A DNA stretch of 64,000 bases from Planctomycetota bacterium. Its GTDB lineage: Bacteria > Planctomycetota > PUPC01 > JACPCR01. Positions 43,708 through 52,100 of the stretch are shown here, one piece after another. The translations under genes and the position numbers were made by a program. The notes beneath the pieces were generated by a model. That model worked only from the letters and a program-made list of their open reading frames with translations, did no database searches and was not told where the DNA came from. Every line of letters begins with the position of its first letter. The stretch's first letter is position 1. The stretch spans positions 62,001 to 126,000 of the forward strand of contig JACPCR010000054.1 in assembly GCA_016179685.1 (NCBI GenBank). The letters are read 5' to 3'.

Positions 43708-44559
43708 ATGAGAAAAGTCCTGATTCAAGCGCCGGAAATCCGTTATCCCGAGTCGGACGGGAAGCCCATGGCCGAGACGGACCTGCACCGGGAAAACATG
43801 ATAACCCTGCTGCACGCCCTGAAGCAATATTTTCGGAGCGAACCAGAAGTGTACGTGGCCGGGAATCTCCTGCTGTACTACGAAGAGGGCAATCCCAAGG
43901 CCTCGTGCGCGCCGGATGTCTTCGTGGTTCGAGGGGTGTCGAAGGCGTTGCGGCGAACCTACCAGGTGTGGAAGGAGGGGAAGGGGCCGGACCTGGTCAT
44001 CGAGGTGACGTCGAAGAGCACGAAGCGGGAGGACTTGAGGAAAAAGAAGGCAATTTACGCGGAGCTAGGAGTGAAGGAGTACTTCCTGTTCGACCCGTAT
44101 GCGGAGTATCTGAGTCCGCCGTTACAGGGCTATCGGCTGGATGGTGCTCAATATGTAGCGATGGAATCCTCTATGGAGGGGCGGTTGAGGAGCGGAGTGA
44201 CGGGCCTGGAAGCCGGGGTCGAGGAAGGTTGGCTGCGGCTGTTCGACCCGGCGACGGGGCAGTGGCTTTTGACGCCAGAAGAGGAGGCGAGTGCCCGCCG
44301 CGAGGATGCCCAGGTGCGGCGAAAGGAAGCTCGGGCCCGGAGGGCTGCGGAAGCCCGGGCCCGGCAGGCTGCGGAAGCCCGGGAGAAGGAGGCCGAGGCC
44401 CGGCAGGCTGCGGAAGCCCGGGCCCGGCAGGCTGCGGAAGCCCGGGAGAAGGAGGCCGAGGCCCGGCAGGCTGCGGAGGCCAAGGCGCGCCGGCTCGACC
44501 AGGAACTCCAGCGCCTGCGCGAAGCGATGAAAAGCCAGTCTCGCCCAACTCGGGAGTGA
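43708..44559 (+). CDS. Uma2-family (DUF820) endonuclease-fold protein, copy 2, with repeated coiled-coil tail
   Basis: 283 residues from ATG 43708 (GGGAG upstream; the GTG at 43690 is less likely). The core matches copy 1: APDVFVVRGVSK, DLVIEVTSKSTKREDL and YAELGVKEYFLFDPYAEYLS. The tail (about 195-283) is a long Ala/Glu/Arg coiled coil built partly from a 21-residue unit, ARARQAAEAREKEAEARQAAE minus its edges, repeated twice from a 63-bp tandem DNA repeat. Function unknown. The tail differs in length from copy 1, as expected if the repeat expands and contracts. Confidence 0.87.
   Translation: MRKVLIQAPEIRYPESDGKPMAETDLHRENMITLLHALKQYFRSEPEVYVAGNLLLYYEEGNPKASCAPDVFVVRGVSKALRRTYQVWKEGKGPDLVIEVTSKSTKREDLRKKKAIYAELGVKEYFLFDPYAEYLSPPLQGYRLDGAQYVAMESSMEGRLRSGVTGLEAGVEEGWLRLFDPATGQWLLTPEEEASARREDAQVRRKEARARRAAEARARQAAEAREKEAEARQAAEARARQAAEAREKEAEARQAAEAKARRLDQELQRLREAMKSQSRPTRE
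44353..44478. repeat. Two tandem 63-bp units in the Uma2 coiled-coil region
   Basis: Bases 44353-44415 and 44416-44478 are almost identical (each starts GCCCGGGCCCGGCAGGC). Part-units with the same CGGCAGGCTGCGGA words flank them. In frame, 21 codons per unit. Confidence 0.85.
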
Positions 44560-44750
44560 CCTGGAGCCTGAGGATGGAGAGGAACGAGAAGCGCGAAGCG
44601 GGCTAAGAGTCCGCAGTCTGCAGTCCATAGGCACAAACCCAAAGCGAGTTTTCCAATCACGAATCAAGGGGCGGTCTCTGGGGTTACATCTTCAGCGGAC
44701 TGAGGGTTCCTCGTTCGTTCGTCCACCTCTTGCCTTCTGCCTTTTACTTT

Positions 44751-46535
44751 TCACCTGTCCCCCTCCACGAGGTGCAGGGTCCGATCCCCTTCCTGGGGTC
44801 CCCAGCGGGCGGTGTGGCCGCTGGGCCACACGATCTGGATTTCGTCGGCGGCTGGAGCGCGCCCGAGCCCGAAGGTCACGGTCAACTCGGACTGAGAGGC
44901 GAAGCTGGAGCCGCTGGTGACCTCTCGGCGCTGCCAGGTCTTGCCGGTCCGGAGCCTGACTTTGACGCCGACGGCTGACCTGTTGCTGGTGCGACCCTCG
45001 AGCCGGAGACGCAGGTAGTGGTTTCCGAGGGAGTGGTCGTTTCGGAGGAGGAAGGCCGGGCCCCGGTTCGTGGTGATCAAGATATCGAGGTCGCCGTCTC
45101 CATCGATGTCGGCGGCGGCGCTGCCGCGTCCGACGCGGCGGGCGAAGAGGTCGTGCCCGGCCTGCGCGGGGTCGACGAGGGAGAACCGGCCGCCCTGGCC
45201 GGCGCGGCCTCGATTCCAGAAGAGCTGTGAAGGTTGGGCGTGTCCGACGGACTGGAATCGTTCCGTCGATTCCTGGGTGTGCCCGTTGAGGACATAGAGG
45301 TCCTGCCAGCCGTCGAGGTCATAATCAAAGAAGAAGAGTCCCCAGGTGACGGGGAGGAGGGTCGGGGCGCCGATCCCTTCCGCTGCGGCCAGGTCCGTGA
45401 AGACCTCGCGCCGGGGATCGTCGGAGAAGTAGAGGCTGACCATTTCCTGGGTGAAGTTGCCGATGGCGAGTGCGAGGCTGCCGTCGTTCCGGTAGTCGGC
45501 CCAGTGGATGCCCATGCCCGCGCGGGCAAGGCCGTGCACGTCGGTGGCGACACCGACGCTGGCGGCAACTTCGAGGAACGTGCCGTTCTTCTGATTGAGG
45601 AAGAGGAAGCCGGGCACCTGGTCATTGGCGACGGCGATGTCCGGCCACCCGTCCTCGTTGTAGTCCCATACGCCGATGCCGAGGGCTTTAGCGGCGAGGC
45701 GGCCGCGGAAATCGATCCGGCGGATGCCGGCCTCGTCGGTGACCTCGCGGAATCGGCCCTGGCCGAGATTGTGATAGAGCCGGCAGGTATCTCCCTCGAA
45801 GAATTGGGGATAGGGATATTCATGGATGCCCCAGCCTGCGGACTCGACGGCGAGTTTACGCTGGATATCGGGGGACCAGTGGACGTAATTGCCGACGAAG
45901 AGATCGAGCCAGCCGTCGCGGTCGTAGTCGACGAAAGCGGCGCTGGTGGACCATTCGGGGCACTCGACGCCGGCCTCGGCGGTGACGTCCTCAAAGCCCT
46001 TTCCTTCGCGGTTGCGGTAGAGGACGTTGCGTCCCACGCACGTCACGTAGATATCCTCGTAGCCGTCGTTGTCGATGTCTCCGAAGCAGACGCCTTGTCC
46101 GTAGGAGTGGCACAGGAAGCCCATGTCGCGGCCGACGTCGGTGAAGCGGCCGCCGCCCTCGTTTCGGTAAAGGGCGTGGGCGGGGAGGGTGCCCGCGGCC
46201 TCCTTCGGGTGAAATGGCCAGTGCCCGGAGTTCACCAGAAAGATGTCCGGGTCCCCGTCGCGGTCGTAATCTACAAAGCCGCAACCGGGTCCCAGCATCT
46301 CCGGAAACCAGAGGGCCCCGTAGTCGCCCGAGTCGTGGAGGAAGCGGATGCCCGCGGAGGCAGTAATGTCCGTGAACGTCACGAGCGGGGCGGGGACGGC
46401 GGGCGGCGGTGGTGGCGGCGTCCGGCGCGCTTGCACTCCGGGCCCCTTGTCGGCGGGCCGCCGGAACAGGAAGAAAGCAGCGACAAGCCCGAGGCAGAGG
46501 GGGAAGAAGAGGAGCAGACTCGGGCGGCGACTCAT
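44751..46535 (-). CDS. CRTAC1-type FG-GAP/ASPIC-UnbV exported protein
   Basis: 594 residues from the ATG at 46535, which overlaps the stop of the upstream gene (ATGA); the longer frame is a shadow. Signal anchor SLLLFFPLCLGLVAAFFLF. FG-GAP/VCBS blades follow (FVDYDRDGDPDIFLVNSG, FGDIDNDGYEDIYVTCVG, WDYNEDGWPDIAVANDQ, FFDYDLDGWQDLYVLNGH, AADIDGDGDLDILITTN), each with Asp-rich Ca2+-binding loops. The ASPIC/UnbV end reads RTSNRSAVGVKVRL, VTSGSSFASQSELTVTFGLG. Predicted to be an exported beta-propeller; role unknown, often envelope or adhesive. Closely related to and coupled with the next gene upstream. Confidence 0.92.
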   Translation of the reverse strand: MSRRPSLLLFFPLCLGLVAAFFLFRRPADKGPGVQARRTPPPPPPAVPAPLVTFTDITASAGIRFLHDSGDYGALWFPEMLGPGCGFVDYDRDGDPDIFLVNSGHWPFHPKEAAGTLPAHALYRNEGGGRFTDVGRDMGFLCHSYGQGVCFGDIDNDGYEDIYVTCVGRNVLYRNREGKGFEDVTAEAGVECPEWSTSAAFVDYDRDGWLDLFVGNYVHWSPDIQRKLAVESAGWGIHEYPYPQFFEGDTCRLYHNLGQGRFREVTDEAGIRRIDFRGRLAAKALGIGVWDYNEDGWPDIAVANDQVPGFLFLNQKNGTFLEVAASVGVATDVHGLARAGMGIHWADYRNDGSLALAIGNFTQEMVSLYFSDDPRREVFTDLAAAEGIGAPTLLPVTWGLFFFDYDLDGWQDLYVLNGHTQESTERFQSVGHAQPSQLFWNRGRAGQGGRFSLVDPAQAGHDLFARRVGRGSAAADIDGDGDLDILITTNRGPAFLLRNDHSLGNHYLRLRLEGRTSNRSAVGVKVRLRTGKTWQRREVTSGSSFASQSELTVTFGLGRAPAADEIQIVWPSGHTARWGPQEGDRTLHLVEGDR

Positions 46536-48400
46536 GGCAGGGATTGCCCTTCCGTCACGACGATCGTCCGGCGGCCAGGCACGTCCCGGAAGACCTGCTG
46601 GCGGCCCGAGGGCCAGGTGATCTCGACCTCGTCGGCCCGGGGATGATCGCCCAGCCCGAAGGTGAGGGTCAACTCGGACTGGGAGGCATAGCTCGAGCCG
46701 CTGGTCACCTCGCGTCTTTGCCACATCCGGCCGGTGCGAACGCGCACCCGGGCCCCGATGGCGCTGCGGTTGCTGCGGACGCCAGCGAGGCGGAGGCGGA
46801 TGAAGTTTTTATCCGGCCCGGCCTCGTTGCGGTAGAGGCGTGCGGGCCCCATGTTGGCCGACACCAGGATATCGAGGTCGCCGTCGCTGTCGATGTCCCC
46901 GAAGGCCGTCCCCCGGCCCACGACGGGCGTGAAGAGGTCCGGCCCGGACTCCTCGGGACCGACGGTGATGAAGGCGGGTCCGCGACGCGGGCCACGATTC
47001 CAGTAGAGGACGGGCTTCTGCTCGTAAGGAAGCGACTGGACGCGGGCCTCCGTCAAATGGGTGTGGCCGTTCACCGTGAACAGGTCGAGCCAGCCGTCGA
47101 GGTCATAATCGAAGAAGAAAAGGCCCCAGGTCACTCCGGGCCGGGAGGCGGCGCCGACCCCCTCGGCGAGGGCGACGTCCACGAAGATGGAGCGTTCGGG
47201 GTCCTGGGCCATGTACAGGCCGAGGACTTCGGTGGCGAAATTGCCGACGGCCATGGCGATGGACTGGTTGTTGCGGAAATCAGCCCACTGGATGCCCATT
47301 CCGGCCCGGGCCTGGCCAGAAGTGCTGGTCGATAGGCCGACCTCGGGTGCGACGTCGAGGAAACGGCCGTGGCCGAGGTTCTTGAAGAGGAGGTTGGGCA
47401 CGCCGTCATTGGCGACCGCGATGTCGGGCCACCCGTCGTCGTTGTAGTCGCACACGGCGACGCCCAGGGCCTTCGCCACGGGCTTGCCCCCTCGCTCGGT
47501 CCGGCGGATGCCCGACTCCTCCGAGACGTCCTGGAAATGGAGGCCATCCACGTTCCGATACAGGGCACAGAAGGTTCCCCCATAGAGCGCGGGATTGCCG
47601 TAGGCGAACATGTCCCGGAACGAGGCATTCTCGTTCCTGACCCGCTGGGGCAATAGCATCGGTCCGCCGGACCGGCGGCGCTCCTCGCCGTGGGCAATGT
47701 TCGACTCCCGCAGGTCGTTGATCCTCCGCTCCTCCTCGAGCGACCATTTCACATAGTTGCTCACGAACAGGTCGAGCCGGCCGTCACGGTCGTAGTCCAG
47801 AAAGGCCGCGGAGACGGACCACTCCGTGCTCCCGACGCCGGCCTCCGCCGAGATTTCGACGAACCGGCGTCCCTGGTCGTTGCGGAACAGGAGGTTGCGG
47901 CCCACGCCGGTGATGAGGACGTCCTCGTAGCCGTCGTTGTCGATGTCGCCGAAGCAGACGCCCTGGCCATAGACTCGGGTGGCGAGGCCCATCTCCGTGC
48001 CGACGTCCGTGAATCGGCCGTTGCCGTCGTTGCGGTAAAGCGCGTGCACGGCGGTCGGCTGGGCGGGATCGGTGGCGCGATGCGGCCACGTGCCCGAGTT
48101 GACGAGGAGGAGATCCAGATCGCCGTCGTTGTCGAAATCGAAGAATCCGCATCCGGCCCCGTTGATCTCGGGGAAGAGCAGGGCGCCGTACTGCCCGGAC
48201 TCGTGCTGGAAATGAATGCCCGCCTCCCCGGTGCAGTCCCGGAATCGCAGCCGCGGCGGACGCGTGGAAACGTCTGGGTCCGGCAAGGGAACGGTGGCGG
48301 CCCGGGGAGGCGGGGAGTCACTCCCGACGCGGCCCCGCACCATCAGGGCCATCGCGGCGGCATAGAGGACGAGGCAGAGGAGCAGCAGCGTTCGCTTCAT
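46532..48400 (-). CDS. CRTAC1-type FG-GAP/ASPIC-UnbV exported protein (first of tandem pair)
   Basis: 622 residues, start ATG 48400. Signal anchor TLLLLCLVLYAAAMALMV. Propeller blades: FFDFDNDGDLDLLLVNSG, FGDIDNDGYEDVLITGVG, FLDYDRDGRLDLFVSNYV, VCDYNDDGWPDIAVANDG, FFDYDLDGWLDLFTVNGH, FGDIDSDGDLDILVSAN. ASPIC/UnbV C-terminus: VRSNRSAIGARVRVR, SSYASQSELTLTFGLGDHP. About half identical to the protein encoded next, so a tandem duplication. Two hairpins of the GAAGTGC family lie just upstream. The more distant relative at 38374-40848 has the in-frame UGA. Confidence 0.92.
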   Translation of the reverse strand: MKRTLLLLCLVLYAAAMALMVRGRVGSDSPPPRAATVPLPDPDVSTRPPRLRFRDCTGEAGIHFQHESGQYGALLFPEINGAGCGFFDFDNDGDLDLLLVNSGTWPHRATDPAQPTAVHALYRNDGNGRFTDVGTEMGLATRVYGQGVCFGDIDNDGYEDVLITGVGRNLLFRNDQGRRFVEISAEAGVGSTEWSVSAAFLDYDRDGRLDLFVSNYVKWSLEEERRINDLRESNIAHGEERRRSGGPMLLPQRVRNENASFRDMFAYGNPALYGGTFCALYRNVDGLHFQDVSEESGIRRTERGGKPVAKALGVAVCDYNDDGWPDIAVANDGVPNLLFKNLGHGRFLDVAPEVGLSTSTSGQARAGMGIQWADFRNNQSIAMAVGNFATEVLGLYMAQDPERSIFVDVALAEGVGAASRPGVTWGLFFFDYDLDGWLDLFTVNGHTHLTEARVQSLPYEQKPVLYWNRGPRRGPAFITVGPEESGPDLFTPVVGRGTAFGDIDSDGDLDILVSANMGPARLYRNEAGPDKNFIRLRLAGVRSNRSAIGARVRVRTGRMWQRREVTSGSSYASQSELTLTFGLGDHPRADEVEITWPSGRQQVFRDVPGRRTIVVTEGQSLP

Positions 48401-48412
48401 GAGGATACGCCT

Positions 48413-48458
48413 AGTACACGCGTTCGGAAGCGCATGGGCACTTCCGAACGCGTGTACT
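48413..48458. repeat. 18-bp perfect hairpin, GAAGTGC family
   Basis: AGTACACGCGTTCGGAAG (48413-48430) pairs with 48441-48458 around CGCATGGGCA. Confidence 0.75.
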
Positions 48459-48494
48459 TTGGATACCCCTCACGCTGGGAGGGGTTTGCATTGA

Positions 48495-48537
48495 GTTTTC
48501 CGGTTGAAAGTGCGGGAGCACTTCTCAACCGGAAAAC
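48495..48537. repeat. 19-bp hairpin with one bulge, GAAGTGC family
   Basis: GTTTTCCGGTTGAAAGTGC (48495-48513) pairs with 48518-48537, one unpaired base. Second member in a 125-bp stretch, with unrelated outer arms. Confidence 0.75.
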
Positions 48538-48591
48538 GGGGTGATTTCAGGACGATCTCTTCTGCGGTTCTAAGCGGAAGGCCACGATACG

Positions 48592-48792
48592 TCACCAGTC
48601 CATGCCGGGACGCGCCGACTTGGTCGCTTCTGAAAGGTGCCGAGTGGATTCCTCTAGCGTCTGCAAGTTCCTGAGCACGGCATCCTGAAGCGTGTGCGAC
48701 GCAATGAAAACTTCTCGGCCACCAGCCGTGTTTTCCTCGATACGTCGAATGCACTCCAGGATGTGGCGCAGGTAGACGGTATCATCCTTCAT
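48592..48792 (-). pseudogene. HepT-like protein, truncated before its catalytic motif
   Basis: 66 residues, MKDDTVYLRHILECIRRIEE through ARPGMDW, then TGA (48594-48592). In HepT/DUF86 proteins this is followed by a WR-x-I-x-G-F-RN...H motif that makes the HEPN RNase. Here the same frame continues RIVAFRLEPQKRSS and stops, so only a vestige remains and the catalytic Asn/His are gone. The ATG overlaps the nucleotidyltransferase stop (ATGA), the standard layout of MntA-HepT toxin-antitoxin pairs. I regard it as dead. Confidence 0.7.
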
Positions 48793-49079
48793 ACCGAGAC
48801 GGCCTCCTGAAGCACGTGGTCTCGAAGGTCCTTGTTGAGCGCTCGCTCGACGACAATTTCAACTCGCTGTCCGAGAAGGTCCTCCAAGTCGATGATCAGG
48901 CCAGCCGGGAACCAGGGACTGGTGGCCGGACCGACCTCGACGAGAAAATCGACATCGCTGTCCGGCCCGGCCTCTCCACGGGCGACCGAGCCGAACACGC
49001 GGATGGTCAAGACACCGTGCTGGGCGGCGATGCGGCAAATCTCTTCGCGCTATTCATGAATCAGGTCCAGCGTCGTCAT
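48789..49079 (-). pseudogene. MntA-like nucleotidyltransferase (antitoxin) with premature TAG
   Basis: From ATG 49079 the frame reads MTTLDLIHE, then TAG (49052-49050), then REEICRIAAQHGVLTIRVFG and the core SVARGEAGPDSDVDFLVEVG. That is the GSxARG...SDxDFLV signature of minimal nucleotidyltransferases that AMPylate HepT. The remaining frame to 48789 is open. A downstream start could produce a shortened form lacking the first helix. With the HepT partner also broken, the pair appears inactivated. Confidence 0.7.
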
Positions 49080-49145
49080 TTCAGACAGGCTCGTCATGAG
49101 TGAACGGCAGCGTCCCGCAGGACGCCGCACTGCTCCCAGGCCGAT

Positions 49146-52100
49146 TTACTCCTCTTCCGCGATGTGATCGAAGACGGGCGAGGTGAGGCGGCCGCGGGCG
49201 TATTTCGCCCACTTGGTCTCCGGGTAGTCCCAGGTGCAGCGCTTGAACATCTGGTAGGCCTTTCGTGCGTCCTGGCCCTTGAGGAAGGCGTCCCCGGCCC
49301 AGTACATCGCCGCAGGCACCAGGTCGGACTGGGGGAACTTGTCGATGAAGCCCTTGAAGTGCTCCGCGCCGGGAAGAAACGCTTCACCCAGGATGTAGGC
49401 CAGGCCCATCTTGAAATAGACCTTCACGGAGTCCGAGTGGTCCGGGAAGCGGTCGGTGAAGCGGCCGAACACGCTGATGGCGGTCCGGTAATCCTTCTTG
49501 TCGAAGAAATAGATTCCGATGCGGATCATGGCGTCGGCGAGCAGGGGAGAATCCGGGTACTTGTAGGCGAGGCGGACGTATTCCTCGCAGGCGCGGTCGA
49601 ACTCGCCCTTGGACTCGAAGGCCTTCGCCATGGCGAACTGGGCCTCCGGCGCGACCGGGCTGTCCGCGTGGTCCCGCGTGATGCGGCGATAGGTGACGAT
49701 GGCGTCGTCATAACGCTGCTCCTCCGCATCCAGGTTGCCCAGCATGAAGGCCGCCTGGTCCACAATCTCCGCATCCGGAAAGTAGGTCAGCAAATCCCGC
49801 AAAATCTGGCGGCCCTCGTCCAACTCCTTCCGGCCCAGTTCCGGCTTCTTCATCTTCAGGTGCTCCCGGCCGAGGTTGAAGAAGCATTCGCCGATCTTGA
49901 ACTCCGTCTCCATCGCCGTCTTGTCGTCCGGATACTTCTTGCTGAAGGCCGCGACCACGCCGTCCGTCCCGGCCACGACGTCCACCCCGGCCACTCGTTC
50001 GGCTGGTCCCTCGGCCTCCGTGTTCCGCTCGTCGAGGTAGAGGACCCGGATGCGGCTGCCGTAATCCGCCTCGACCGCCTGGTTCGCGGGGTCCGCGGCC
50101 AGGGCGTGAACGAGGGGCACGGCGGCGTTGAAGACCCCGCTGTGCGACAGCGTTTCCGTGAGCGGCAGGGTCAAGGCGTCGCCCAGGCTGGTTTCCACCT
50201 GGACCTGGACCTGGTCGCGTTCGCCCGTGGTGTCCGCGTCGAAATCCGTCACTTGCAGGAAGAAGCTCTCGCCGACGTGGGCCGCCTCCACGTTCTCCTC
50301 GTACTTGTCGTCGAAGAACCCGAGGGTCCCGTTGCTGAGAATCCGGGCCGTGGCGTGGACCTCCGTCTCGAGCGGATTATCCGGGCTCTCCTGGTCCACG
50401 TACGTCACGGTGATGAGGTCCTGCCCGGAGACGTTAAGGACCGGGACGGTGGGCTCATCCTTCTGGCCCTTGCGTTTGCTCATGGGGCTCTTGATCTTGT
50501 AGACGGATTCCTCGTCGGTGAGTCCGGCGGCCTGCACGACGAAATCGGGCGACTTCTCATCGCCGAGGAGGGTCTTGATGTGCCCGCGGAAGAGGCCCAG
50601 GCCGAGCGCATCGAGGAGCTGGGCCGGGTTGCCGCCCTCCCAGGGCGTGACGCCCGTGGACGCCCCGGCGACCTTGCACTCGACAATGGCCGTATCCTTG
50701 CCGAAACTGCCGTCGAGCCGCACGCGGATGGTGCTCCCCTCGTGCAGGCACTGGTCGGGGTCGACCACTTCAACGGTGAGGCCATCGTCAAGCGAGATGA
50801 GCCTCAGGTGGTCCTGCCACTGCTCCTCACCCGGGGCGTCCCGGCCGAAGGGGATCACCCGGACTCGCCCGAGCGTCGGGACGTTCTCGACGACCTTCCA
50901 GGTCCGTTCCGTCGGGTTGCCCGGCAGCGTATTTTCCCGGTCCACGAAGGCGATCTCCATGGCCTCGCCCTCGCCCAGCGTGATGCACCCGGCCTGGGCC
51001 TTCGCCGAGGTGCGCAACTCGGCCTCGAAGATTCCCGAGAACGGCTCCGTCTCCTTGGCGATCCACTTCGTCTCCTCCCCGGCTCGCAGCGTGCGCACGA
51101 CGAACTCCGCCTTGTCGATCCCGTCGCTCGTGTCCATATCGTAGTCCACGATGCGGACGAGGAAGGGGTCCCCGGCGTTGACACGCTGGGTGAGCAGCTC
51201 GGCGGCCTTGCGCTCGCCCGTGGCCTCGTTCTCCTGCCACTGCCGGGTGAGCGCGGCCATCGAACCGTTGTAGTAGGTCACGGACAGCTTCTGCCGGTGG
51301 ATGACGGGCGTGCCGGGCTCGACGTTGACCTCATCGGTATAGGAAGCGGTGATGGCGTCGCCCGGCGTGAGTTCGAGGGTTTCGTTCCTGGCCAGCTCGT
51401 GGATGCGGACCCCCGGCGTGGGCACGATCTTCCGGTCTCCGCTCCAGACCTCGAGGAGGGCGATGGCGGGCGCGTCGGAATGGAATTCATCGATGAGGAA
51501 GCGGACGAACCGGGCGGGCCTTGGGGCGAAGGTGAGGGCGGCGCCGTGGCCTTCTTTGGCCTCCTGGATTTCGAACTGGCGTGCAGTGAGTTTTTCGGAC
51601 TGGTTGAGCTCGGGATATCGTGCGGGGTCGAAGAATTCCTTCGGGATGATTTCGAAATTGGACCGTGAGGGCAGGCGCCAGGCGACGCGCAGGACTTGGA
51701 CGATCTCCCACTCCTGGAAGTAACAGGTGATCTTGTGGAGGCCCTTCTGCAACAGGATTTTGCCGGAGTGGGACCAGTTGCCGGACGCCGCGTGGTTGCC
51801 CGGGAATTCGGCCACGAGCTCGCCATCGACCAAGAGGAAGGAGGCATCGTCCGAGTCCACGGCGAACTCGTAGGTGCCGGTTTCGGGACACCACAGGTTG
51901 CCCCAAAGGACGGCGATGTAGTATTCGTCGGGTCCGAAGGGGTTGCCCTCGTCGTCGTGAATCCACGGCGTCCTGGCCTCGCCGTAGACCCTCGGGGCCA
52001 GCTCGCACATGTCCATGATGTCCCGAAGGACCTTCGGATCGCCGATGTAGTTCGGCAGGGTCCGGACCCGAAGCGGCCCGTAGACGAGCTTGTCGTGGTA

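Noticed and set aside
48592..48594. Second recoded UGA (Sec) in the HepT-like gene
   Set aside because: The frame after UGA lasts only 14 more codons and lacks the conserved motif, so a truncation explains it.
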